Below, piece after piece: positions 1 through 6,481 of a stretch of 10,315 nucleotides of DNA (its first letter is position 1; every line of letters starts with the position of its first letter). Origin of the DNA: Lachnospiraceae bacterium (GTDB lineage: Bacteria > Bacillota > Clostridia > Lachnospirales > Lachnospiraceae); the NCBI GenBank assembly GCA_900759225.1, contig CAAEUM010000339.1, forward strand, positions 1-10,315, read 5' to 3'. A program made the translations under genes and the position numbers. The notes under the pieces are model-generated. The model was not told the DNA's origin, ran no database searches, and saw only the letters and a list, made by a program, of their open reading frames with translations.

Positions 1-450
1 AAATGCTGTAATGCCAGAGCCCTCCCCTGGGTTGAAAAGCCCGGAAGGCAGGAAATTTAAAAATACTACAGTCAAAACACCGATCACCGGGTACAGCACT
101 GCCCCGGGATTCAAGTGCAGGGCGCCTGCCTTCTTATAGATCATAGGCACGCCTCCAGCTACTGCCCCCAGGAAAAAGAAACGTAAGGGCACATTGGCGG
201 AGGTTGTAAGCAGCCAGGTGATCAGCTTTGAGAAAAGCACCATACCCACAGCGCCGCCCATTGCAAAGCGCAAAAGAAAGCTCATGCTCTTTTTAGGATT
301 TTTAAAAAAAGAGCTGACTGCAGATATGAGCCGGTCATAAACGCCCATTATCATTGCCATGGAACCGCCGCTGACACCGGGGACCGTCATGGTGCCGCCT
401 ATCCACATGCCCTTTGCTATGACTTCGATCGTGTCTTTTTCCAATTTCAT
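1..450 (-). CDS. popT: DUF368/PopT-type undecaprenyl-phosphate transporter, C-terminus cut by window edge
   Basis: Only the first 150 residues are visible; the gene continues past base 1. The protein is hydrophobic and carries the family signature near its start: PGVSGGSMAMIMGVYDRLI at residues 24-42, close to the DUF368 consensus of PGVSGGT followed by a GxYxRLI helix. A second glycine-rich segment (FFLGAVAGGVPMIYKKAG, about residues 92-109) is also typical. Family members are polytopic inner-membrane proteins. Some are known as PopT, which returns the lipid carrier undecaprenyl phosphate across the membrane for cell-wall synthesis. Two in-frame ATGs lie at 453-451 and 450-448. The perfect AGGAGG at 461-456 is 2 bases from the first and 5 from the second, so I chose the second. 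The gene starts 28 bases after mgtC ends and is probably co-transcribed with it. The family assignment is firm. The substrate is inferred from characterised relatives. Confidence 0.85.
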   Translation of the reverse strand, partial: MKLEKDTIEVIAKGMWIGGTMTVPGVSGGSMAMIMGVYDRLISAVSSFFKNPKKSMSFLLRFAMGGAVGMVLFSKLITWLLTTSANVPLRFFFLGAVAGGVPMIYKKAGALHLNPGAVLYPVIGVLTVVFLNFLPSGLFNPGEGSGITAF

Positions 451-478
451 CATTTCCTCCTGTTTCTGAAGGCCCATC

Positions 479-1153
479 CTATCCTGAAATACCGCGGATT
501 CGCTCATCTGCCGCCAGGATAAGAAGCAGCCCATTTTTCTGATATCTGGCCGGATAGAGCAGGTCAAACTCAATCTTTGTTTCCGGCTTTGATTTATTGA
601 CCTTAAATCCCAAAACCTTGATCTTCTCTTTTTTAAACCTCTCCTGAAGCTCCTCCATAACCTCGCTGTACTGCTCTGTGGTTATTTTAAGATAACCCCG
701 CATAGGCTCTGCAGCCAAAAACGGGATTTTATGCAGAAGTATCTGGACTACCACTACAAGAAAGCCTGCCGAGATCCCGATAAAATAAGAACCTGCGCCG
801 ATTGCCATTCCCACACCGGCTGTTGTCCACACGCCGGCTGCCGTAGTAAGACCGTTTACCACATTATTGCGCACAAAAATGATTCCCGCTCCCAGAAATC
901 CCACTCCCGATACAATCTGGGAAGCCACTCTGGAGGCATCAAAATCTGCCATATCTGCAAAACCGTATTTTGAGATGATCATCATCAGCGCAGCCCCAAG
1001 GCTCACGATCGCATGTGTACGCATCCCCGCACTTTTATCACGGCTCTTGCGCTCATAGCCGATCACATATCCCAGAATACAGGCCAGAACGATCCGAAGC
1101 AGCAGTTCACACTGAAACCGCATTTCCGGCGTAAAATTTTCCCCAAACTCCAT
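479..1153 (-). CDS. mgtC: MgtC/SapB-family membrane protein
   Basis: This is a 224-residue protein with the full MgtC signature. An N-terminal helix leads to GYERKSRDKSAGMRTH at residues 32-47, followed by a helix (VSLGAALMMII), QIVSGVGFLGAGII at 79-92 and GLTTAAGVWTTAGVGMAIGAG at 101-121. The membrane part ends near residue 145, and a soluble tail of about 75 residues follows, as in many Gram-positive members. The family is linked to growth at low magnesium, survival in hosts and, in Salmonella, inhibition of the F1Fo ATP synthase; the function here is unproven. The ATG at 1153-1151 has a strong GGGGAGGT ribosome binding site 7 bases upstream. A sigma-A-type promoter lies 71-99 bases upstream of the start codon, making this the first gene of a unit that continues into the DUF368 gene. 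The leader of roughly 65 bases looks too short for a known magnesium riboswitch. The family call is secure. The gene symbol denotes the family only. Confidence 0.9.
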   Translation of the reverse strand: MEFGENFTPEMRFQCELLLRIVLACILGYVIGYERKSRDKSAGMRTHAIVSLGAALMMIISKYGFADMADFDASRVASQIVSGVGFLGAGIIFVRNNVVNGLTTAAGVWTTAGVGMAIGAGSYFIGISAGFLVVVVQILLHKIPFLAAEPMRGYLKITTEQYSEVMEELQERFKKEKIKVLGFKVNKSKPETKIEFDLLYPARYQKNGLLLILAADERIRGISG

Positions 1154-1183
1154 AAGCTGTACCTCCCCCTAAACAGACATGTC

Positions 1184-1214
1184 ACCTGACGGCAATTATC
1201 CCGCTCCCTCAGGT
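1184..1214 (-). other. possible small hairpin in the mgtC leader
   Basis: ACCTGA at 1214-1209 is complementary to TCAGGT at 1189-1184 across a 19-base loop, all within the predicted 5' untranslated leader of mgtC. The stem ends about 16 bases before the GGGGAGGT ribosome binding site, so it would not directly hide it. Six pairs with a long loop can arise by chance, so this is weak evidence for a regulatory structure. Confidence 0.2.
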
Positions 1215-1223
1215 TTAACTAAT

Positions 1224-1252
1224 AGAATACTACGGACTGACTCCCCCGTCAA
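1224..1252 (-). promoter_or_regulatory. sigma-A-type promoter for mgtC and the DUF368 gene
   Basis: On the minus strand there is a -35 box TTGACG (1252-1247, five of six matches to TTGACA), a 17-base spacer, and a -10 box TATTCT (1229-1224, five of six matches to TATAAT). Box quality, ideal spacing and position just before mgtC make this a credible promoter, with transcription expected to start around 1216-1218. That gives a leader of about 65 bases. No transcript data are available here. Confidence 0.65.
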
Positions 1253-1262
1253 GCAATTTCCA

Positions 1263-1302
1263 TAACAGTTCAGCCATGCGAAGATGTATGGCTGAACTGT
1301 TA
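1263..1302 (-). terminator. 15-bp perfect inverted repeat after metH: probable terminator, or operator
   Basis: The arms TAACAGTTCAGCCAT (1263-1277) and ATGGCTGAACTGTTA (1288-1302) are perfectly complementary around a 10-base loop. The hairpin begins 31 bases past the metH stop codon, a normal place for an intrinsic terminator. However, the bases after it on the minus strand (TATGGAAATTGC) are not a clear U-tract, so termination may be weak or need Rho. The repeat also ends only 10 bases before the -35 box of the mgtC promoter, so it could instead be a protein-binding site for mgtC control. The repeat is certain; its role is inferred. Confidence 0.55.
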
Positions 1303-1333
1303 CTAATTTTCTGCAGCTTCTCTGGCTTCCAGA

Positions 1334-3775
1334 CTAGGGCTGCAGAACCTCCTGGGCATAGTGTACCGATGCCATAGCATCCCGACAGTAGGCATCTGCT
1401 CCAATGGTCCGGGCATATTCTTCTGTAAGGACAGCCCCCCCTACCATTACCTTAACCTGAGGGGCCTTTCTGCGAAGCTGGCAGATGGTTTCCTCCATAT
1501 TTGGCACAGTGGTTGTCATAAGGGCACTTAAGCCCACCAGCTTTACCCCCTGATCTACCGTTTCTTCTACAATATGCTCCGGAGGCACATCTTTCCCCAG
1601 GTCAATGACCTCATAGCTGTAATTTTCCAGCAATACTTTTACAATGTTTTTCCCAATATCATGGATATCCCCCTTAACGGTAGCCAGGATGATCTTCCCC
1701 TTCTTTTCCTGAACCTGGCCGCTTCCCTCCATGGCAGCTTTAAGCGTTTCAAAGGCCGCCTTTGCAGCCTCTGCGCTCATAAGGAGCTGGGGCAGGAACA
1801 TGGTCCCCTTCTCAAACCCCTTTCCCACCACGTCCAGGGCCGGTATCATCTCTTCATTAATAATAGAGAGAGGCTCCTTCTTTAAAAGAAGCTCCTTAAC
1901 TGCCAGGGAGGCCTCCTCCTTAAGACCCCGGATCACTGCCTTTTTTAAGGCTTCCGATCCATTTTCCAGAGAATCCTTCTCCTCTCCTGTGGCCTCTTTT
2001 CCAGACGTCCTTTTTAAGGTTTCCCCCAGCCCTGCGCTCTGGCCGCCGTAAATGCCTATATAACGGCTGCACTGAGGATCAAGCCCCATCAGGGCATTGA
2101 AGCTGTAGTAGGCCCGCATCATAGCCTCGGAATTGGGGTTGATGATCGCACCGTTTAAACCGCATTCCATTGCCATGGTAAAGAAAGCGCTGTTGATGAT
2201 CTCACGCTGAGGAAGGCCAAAGGAAATGTTGGATACCCCAAGGACAGATCTGCAGCCCAGCTCATCCCGTATGCGCCGCACTGTCTCCAGGGTAGTAAGA
2301 GCCCCCTTTTCATCTGAGCTTACAGTCATGCACAGGCCGTCCAGGATTATATCCTCCGGGCCAATGCCGTACCGGGCCGCCCGATCCAGTATCTTTTTTG
2401 CCACTGCAATACGGCCCTGGGCTGTTTCCGGTATGCCATTTTCATCAAGGCAAAGGCCCACCACTACGCCGCCGTACCTGGCTGCCAATGGAAATACCTG
2501 ATCCATAACCTCTTCTTTTCCGTTAACTGAATTGATCAGAGGCTTTCCGTTGTAGCAGCGAAGTGCCCGCTCCATAGCCTCTATATCCGAGGTATCAATC
2601 TGAAGAGGCAGGTCAATGACGCTCTGAAGCTCCTTAACTGCCGCCTCCATCATGGACGGCTCATCGATTTCCGGAAGCCCCACATTTACATCCAGCACAT
2701 CTGCCCCGTTCTCCTGCTGGGTCACGCCCTCCCGCAGGATATATTCCATATTCTTATCCCGCAGTGCCTGCTTAAATTTTGATTTTCCTGTAGGATTGAT
2801 CCGCTCCCCGATGATCACTGTCTTTTTATCAAAGACCACTGCCTGGGAATAGGAGGAGATCACCGTACGCCCCTTTCTCTGGGGCCACTGCACCGGAAGG
2901 CCTGCGCACTGCTTTACCACCTTTTTGATGTGCTCCGGGGTTGTGCCGCAGCAGCCTCCCACGATCACGGCACCCATGGCAGCAAGCTCTTTTACTTCCT
3001 CTGCAAAGGCATCTGCATCAATATCGTACACTGTCTGCCCGTTTTCGCTTCTTGGAAGGCCCGCATTGGGGTTTATCATAACCGGCGTGGAGGAAACCTC
3101 CAGCATTTCCTTTAAAATCCCCTTCATCTGAACCGGACCCAGGCCGCAGTTCATTCCCAGGACATCCACCTTAAGGCCCTCCAGCAGAGCCACCGTTGAT
3201 TCCACATTGCCGCCGGTTAAAAGCTTTCCGCCTCCATCAAAAATAACCGTTGCAAAAACAGGAAGGCGCTCCCCTGTATCCGGCCGGTATCCCGCCTCCT
3301 TGGCTGCCAGCACTGCCGCCTTCAGCTCATAGCTGTCGCTCATGGTCTCGATCAAAATCAGGTCAGCTCCCGCTGCAGCCCCAATCTCCACCACCTCACG
3401 ATACAGCAGAAAGGCCTCCTCAAAGTCCAAATCCCCCAAAGGCTTTAGCAGCTTTCCTGTAGGGCCGATATCAAGGGCCACATAGCCATGTCCTGCCTCC
3501 AGCACTGCCTTTTTTGCATTACCCACCCCTGCTTCAATGACGCTTTTTAATTCATCCCCATATTTTAAGCGGTTGGCGCCAAAGGTATTGGTTGTCATGA
3601 TATCCGCCCCAGCCTTCAGATACTGACGATGTATGTCAGTCACTGCCTGGGGATTGCTTAAATTCCAACGCTCTGGAAGCTCTCCGGCCTGCAGTCCTGC
3701 TGCCTGCAAAAGGCTTCCCATACCTCCATCGCAAAAAATGCGGCGCTCTCTCATTTCATCCAGTATTGTCCTCAT
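1334..3775 (-). CDS. metH: cobalamin-dependent methionine synthase, core lacking the activation domain
   Basis: This 813-residue enzyme transfers a methyl group from 5-methyl-tetrahydrofolate through cobalamin to homocysteine, giving methionine. Residues 1-290 form the homocysteine-binding barrel, with zinc ligands C210 (GMNCGLG) and C275/C276 (GGCCGTTP). Residues about 315-580 form the pterin-binding barrel (IIGERINPTG at 321-330, SVNGK at 416-420). The cobalamin module runs from about 605: a four-helix cap, then the B12 fold with GDIHDIG at 702-708, where H705 should be the lower cobalt ligand, and a later MVGGAVL. The protein ends right after this fold. Full-length MetH of about 1,200 residues has a further C-terminal activation domain, which here is encoded separately at 5503-4850. 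A charged linker (about 585-608) joins the pterin and cap regions. The ATG at 3775 has GAGGG 6 bases upstream. It is the last gene of the metF cluster, 19 bases after the aldolase gene. Confidence 0.95.
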   Translation of the reverse strand: MRTILDEMRERRIFCDGGMGSLLQAAGLQAGELPERWNLSNPQAVTDIHRQYLKAGADIMTTNTFGANRLKYGDELKSVIEAGVGNAKKAVLEAGHGYVALDIGPTGKLLKPLGDLDFEEAFLLYREVVEIGAAAGADLILIETMSDSYELKAAVLAAKEAGYRPDTGERLPVFATVIFDGGGKLLTGGNVESTVALLEGLKVDVLGMNCGLGPVQMKGILKEMLEVSSTPVMINPNAGLPRSENGQTVYDIDADAFAEEVKELAAMGAVIVGGCCGTTPEHIKKVVKQCAGLPVQWPQRKGRTVISSYSQAVVFDKKTVIIGERINPTGKSKFKQALRDKNMEYILREGVTQQENGADVLDVNVGLPEIDEPSMMEAAVKELQSVIDLPLQIDTSDIEAMERALRCYNGKPLINSVNGKEEVMDQVFPLAARYGGVVVGLCLDENGIPETAQGRIAVAKKILDRAARYGIGPEDIILDGLCMTVSSDEKGALTTLETVRRIRDELGCRSVLGVSNISFGLPQREIINSAFFTMAMECGLNGAIINPNSEAMMRAYYSFNALMGLDPQCSRYIGIYGGQSAGLGETLKRTSGKEATGEEKDSLENGSEALKKAVIRGLKEEASLAVKELLLKKEPLSIINEEMIPALDVVGKGFEKGTMFLPQLLMSAEAAKAAFETLKAAMEGSGQVQEKKGKIILATVKGDIHDIGKNIVKVLLENYSYEVIDLGKDVPPEHIVEETVDQGVKLVGLSALMTTTVPNMEETICQLRRKAPQVKVMVGGAVLTEEYARTIGADAYCRDAMASVHYAQEVLQP

Positions 3776-3794
3776 AATCGGCCCTCTTCTTCTG

Positions 3795-4829
3795 TCAATC
3801 CTCTAAAATTGCTTTTACCAGCTCTTTCACCTGTTCCTCACTGGTTGTCCAGCTTGTGCACAGACGGATGGCGCTGTGGTTTTCATCCACCCGGCACTGA
3901 TAGGTGTAGCCGATCTTATCCTTCCAGCCCTCAAGTACCGCATCCGATAGAATAGGGAATACCTGGTTGGTTGTGTTTGGAACCAGGAACTCATATCCCT
4001 TTTTTTCGCAGGCGCTGCGGATTTCATCTGCCAGCTTATCGCCATGGGCGCCCAGCTCAAAATACAGGCCGTCCTTTAAAAGTTCCAAAAACTGGATTCC
4101 CAGCAAACGGCCCTTTGCCAGCATCCCGCCCCTCTGCTTTATGTTATAGCGGAAGTCCTGCTTTAAAGCATCATTTAAAATGACCACTGCCTCCCCAAAA
4201 AGCGCCCCGACCTTGGTTCCTCCAATGTAGAACACATCACAGTTTGCAGCCAGGGAGGGCAGGTCAAGGTCATTTCCCTGAGCCATAAGGCCGTAGGCCA
4301 GCCTTGCCCCATCTACGAAAAGGTAAAGCCCATACTTGCGGCATATCCCGTACAGCGCCTCAAGCTCTGCTTTTGTGTAGGTTGTCCCAAGCTCTGTAGG
4401 GTTTGATATGTAAACCAGCTTGGGCTGCACCGTATGCTCAAAGCTTTCATCCTGCACATGGGAAAGCCACAGTTCTTCCACCTGTGCTGCGCTGATCTTC
4501 CCATCCTCAGAGGGAAGGGCCAGCACCTTGTGGCCTGTGGCCTCGATCGCCCCTGTTTCATGGACATTGATATGGGCGGTAGAAGCGCCCACTGCCCCCT
4601 GGTAAGGCCTTAAGGCAGAGGCAATTACCGTCAGGTTTGCCTGTGTCCCCCCTACCAGAAAATGCACATCTGCATCCTCCCGTTTACACAAGCCCTTGAT
4701 CAGGGCAGCTGCCTCATGGCAGTATTCATCCTCCCCATAGCCCGGAGTCTGCTCCAGGTTTGTCTCTATAAGCTTCTTTAAAATGCGCTCATGAGCGCCT
4801 TCGCTGTAATCGCTGTTAAACCGTATCAT
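3795..4829 (-). CDS. threonine-aldolase-family PLP enzyme (low-specificity L-threonine aldolase or beta-eliminating lyase)
   Basis: This is a 344-residue fold-type I PLP enzyme of the aromatic beta-eliminating lyase/threonine aldolase family. Visible motifs are LVGGTQANL at 58-66 (phosphate-binding turn), HINVHETGA at 86-94 with H90 placed to stack on the PLP ring, FVDGARL at 171-177 with D173 for the pyridine nitrogen, and FYIGGTKVGALFGE at 200-213, where K206 should form the Schiff base. The usual reaction is threonine or allo-threonine to glycine and acetaldehyde; stereochemistry and true substrate cannot be read from sequence. A longer open frame reaches back to 4892, but the start at 4829 is better: it begins with the family-typical MIRFNSDYSEG, has AGGGG 8 bases upstream, and does not overlap the preceding gene. 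It lies between the two methionine synthase genes, with gaps of 20 and 19 bases, so it is almost certainly co-transcribed with them. Confidence 0.85.
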   Translation of the reverse strand: MIRFNSDYSEGAHERILKKLIETNLEQTPGYGEDEYCHEAAALIKGLCKREDADVHFLVGGTQANLTVIASALRPYQGAVGASTAHINVHETGAIEATGHKVLALPSEDGKISAAQVEELWLSHVQDESFEHTVQPKLVYISNPTELGTTYTKAELEALYGICRKYGLYLFVDGARLAYGLMAQGNDLDLPSLAANCDVFYIGGTKVGALFGEAVVILNDALKQDFRYNIKQRGGMLAKGRLLGIQFLELLKDGLYFELGAHGDKLADEIRSACEKKGYEFLVPNTTNQVFPILSDAVLEGWKDKIGYTYQCRVDENHSAIRLCTSWTTSEEQVKELVKAILED

Positions 4830-4849
4830 CCTGTTTTCCCCTTTCTTCT

Positions 4850-5503
4850 CTAACGCCTGTAGGGACAGTCCTTCTTCCCGCAGGCCTCGCATCCTTTCAC
4901 TTCACAAAGCCAAGGCTTCTTTCCAAGGCCCATAACTGCACTGACGGATTTGGAGGGCATCATCAGAAGGCTGTCCGTCAGAGTGATCCCAATGCGCTTT
5001 CCAGCCTCCAGCCCTCCTAAGATCCCCCTCTGGCATTCCAGTGAAAAATCACCGTAGCCCGGGCTGAACCTTGGCCTTACATACCAGCCCTCCGCAAGAA
5101 AATCCTCCTTAAGCCCGGCGCAGACTTTATCACAATAGGCTTCAATCATTGCCGCACCTGCAGCCTGAAGTACCACTGCCATGCTCATCTGAAGCCTGGT
5201 GTAGCGCCCGATCAGGTAATCCACCCCCAGACCCAGAGTGGCTGCAAACAGCAGAAGCCTTTCACAATCCTTTAAATTCCTGGAAAGGTTCCTGCTCACT
5301 GTCTGAAAGCAGCCCCCGTCAATCTCTCCCCCTGCTCCAAGACTTAAAGGAAATTCCCGCCAGATATGGGCCGGACGGGCCTGCTCCTGCAAAAGCCCTA
5401 TGGCCTTCTCTATCAGCTCCATAGTGCGCTCATCTGCCTCATTTCCATGATACCCCAGATACCGCAGCACCTCCCGGCGGTCAATGGCAATTTTCTCCTG
5501 CAT
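4850..5503 (-). CDS. stand-alone methionine synthase activation (reactivation) domain protein
   Basis: This 217-residue protein resembles the C-terminal activation domain of MetH. That domain binds S-adenosylmethionine and remethylates cobalamin after it is oxidised to the inactive cob(II)alamin state, with an electron donor such as flavodoxin. Key evidence is VRPRFSPGYGD at 142-152, which contains the RxxxGY pattern of the AdoMet site (R145, G149, Y150), and LMMPSKSVSAVMG at 180-192, another hallmark of the fold. The metH core in the same cluster lacks exactly this domain, as in the known two-gene arrangement of Thermotoga. The tail is unusual: C200, C205, C208 and C213 form a CX4CX2CX4C cluster ending in CPYRR, absent from the E. 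coli domain as far as I recall. The ATG at 5503 has AAAGGAG 6 bases upstream, and this site overlaps the metF stop codon, so the two genes are probably translationally linked. Confidence 0.9.
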   Translation of the reverse strand: MQEKIAIDRREVLRYLGYHGNEADERTMELIEKAIGLLQEQARPAHIWREFPLSLGAGGEIDGGCFQTVSRNLSRNLKDCERLLLFAATLGLGVDYLIGRYTRLQMSMAVVLQAAGAAMIEAYCDKVCAGLKEDFLAEGWYVRPRFSPGYGDFSLECQRGILGGLEAGKRIGITLTDSLLMMPSKSVSAVMGLGKKPWLCEVKGCEACGKKDCPYRR

Positions 5504-5514
5504 TCCCAGCTCCT

Positions 5515-6375
5515 TTATCTCAGTATTTCTGACAGGTTTTCCTGTATCTTTGCAGCTACATCCGGCTTGTTCATGGAATATACATGGATTCCCTTAATGC
5601 CGTTTGCAACCAGATCAATGATCTGCTCTGTCGCGTAGGCGATACCGGCCTGCTTCATAGCCACCGGATTATCACCGAACTTGTCCACCAGGGACAAAAA
5701 CCGAGATGGCAGATAGGTGCCGGACATCTGGGTAATGCGCTTAATCTGCTTTGCATTGGTTACAGGCATGATCCCTGCGATCACAGGCACTGTGATTCCC
5801 TTTTCCCGAATCCGGTAGAGATAGCTGTAAAGCACACTGTTGTCAAAAAACATCTGGGTTGTAACAAAATCGCAGCCTGCCTCCACCTTTTCCTTCAGAT
5901 ATCCTATATCCACCGCCTTATTGGCTGATTCCACATGGCCCTCAGGATAGCAGGCAGCCCCGATGCAGAAATCCCCGGCTTCCCGGATCTCCCGGATCAG
6001 CTCTGAGGCATGATGGTAAACCCTGGGCGTCTGCCCGTCCTTTGGCAGATCCCCCCGGAGTGCCAGAATATTTTCAATTTTACGTTTTTTCAATTCCCCA
6101 AGTACCTGCTGTACCTTCTCATGATCTGAAGAGACACAGGTGAGATGGGCTAAAGGCGTCACCCCAAAATTCTCCTGAATCGTCGCGGCGATTTTTACCG
6201 TATAGTCACTGGTCCCTCCCCCTGCACCGTAGGTCACGCTCATAAACGCCGGTCTTAAGGCTGCGATCTCCCCGGCAGCCCTCTCTACGGTTTCATATGT
6301 ATCCTCAGTTTTAGGCGGAAACACCTCAAAAGAAAGTGTAGGAGTTTCTCCAGCCAGAATGTCGCGTATTTTCAT
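5515..6375 (-). CDS. metF: 5,10-methylenetetrahydrofolate reductase
   Basis: This 286-residue flavoenzyme reduces 5,10-methylene-tetrahydrofolate to 5-methyl-tetrahydrofolate, the methyl donor for MetH. Its length matches bacterial MetF. The N-terminal LSFEVFPPK (14-22) holds the expected catalytic Glu, E17. MSVTYGAGG at 45-53, HLTCVSSD at 77-84 and LALRGDLPK at 104-112, with D109 near the flavin, are all standard. QMFFDN (about 173-178) and VPVIAGIMPV in the second half of the barrel complete the pattern. No MetV-like partner gene, as used by acetogen-type MetF complexes, is next to it, so it probably serves methionine synthesis. The ATG at 6375 has AGGTGA 6 bases upstream. It is the first gene of the cluster and ends 11 bases before the activation-domain gene. 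No convincing promoter or riboswitch was found in the 105-bp gap upstream, so its control is unclear and read-through from glgP is possible. Confidence 0.95.
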   Translation of the reverse strand: MKIRDILAGETPTLSFEVFPPKTEDTYETVERAAGEIAALRPAFMSVTYGAGGGTSDYTVKIAATIQENFGVTPLAHLTCVSSDHEKVQQVLGELKKRKIENILALRGDLPKDGQTPRVYHHASELIREIREAGDFCIGAACYPEGHVESANKAVDIGYLKEKVEAGCDFVTTQMFFDNSVLYSYLYRIREKGITVPVIAGIMPVTNAKQIKRITQMSGTYLPSRFLSLVDKFGDNPVAMKQAGIAYATEQIIDLVANGIKGIHVYSMNKPDVAAKIQENLSEILR

Positions 6376-6413
6376 GTGTGATCACCTTTCTTTTTATTCC
6401 TTTACTGCTTTAC

Positions 6414-6481
6414 AGAGGCAATGCATATTTATCCAGAAATGCCCCGGCAGATCCATGAGATGCCGGGGCCTCATTGCCTCT
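6414..6481 (-). terminator. nested inverted repeat between glgP and metF, terminator-like
   Basis: An inner stem pairs GCCCCGGCA (6441-6449) with TGCCGGGGC (6461-6469) around an 11-base loop. An outer stem of 10 perfect pairs joins AGAGGCAATG (6414-6423) to CATTGCCTCT (6472-6481) and takes in the last-transcribed base of the glgP stop codon. The GC-rich inner hairpin sits where a glgP terminator would be expected, but only ATTTCT follows it, not a real U-tract. The outer arm on the far side lies 39 bases before the metF start. It could be a leaky terminator, a structure that protects the end of glgP mRNA, or an element setting read-through into metF. The pairing is visible; the role is inferred. 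Confidence 0.5.

Noticed and set aside
731..1058. Plus-strand open frames inside mgtC
   Set aside because: They lie wholly opposite a clear MgtC gene, have unremarkable composition and match no family I recognise, so they are shadows of the real gene.
1154..1217. Magnesium-sensing riboswitch in the mgtC leader
   Set aside because: The predicted leader is only about 65 bases with one weak six-pair stem, too short and simple for the known M-box.
4830..4892. 21-residue N-terminal extension of the aldolase reading frame, overlapping the activation-domain gene
   Set aside because: The residues do not look like the family N-terminus, there is no good ribosome binding site at 4892, and the start at 4829 has both a binding site and the typical MIRFNSDYSEG beginning.
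6380..6480. Promoter TTGCCT-17-AATAAA for metF on the minus strand
   Set aside because: Both boxes match only four of six consensus bases, and the predicted start would leave a leader of under about 20 bases, so it is too weak to annotate.
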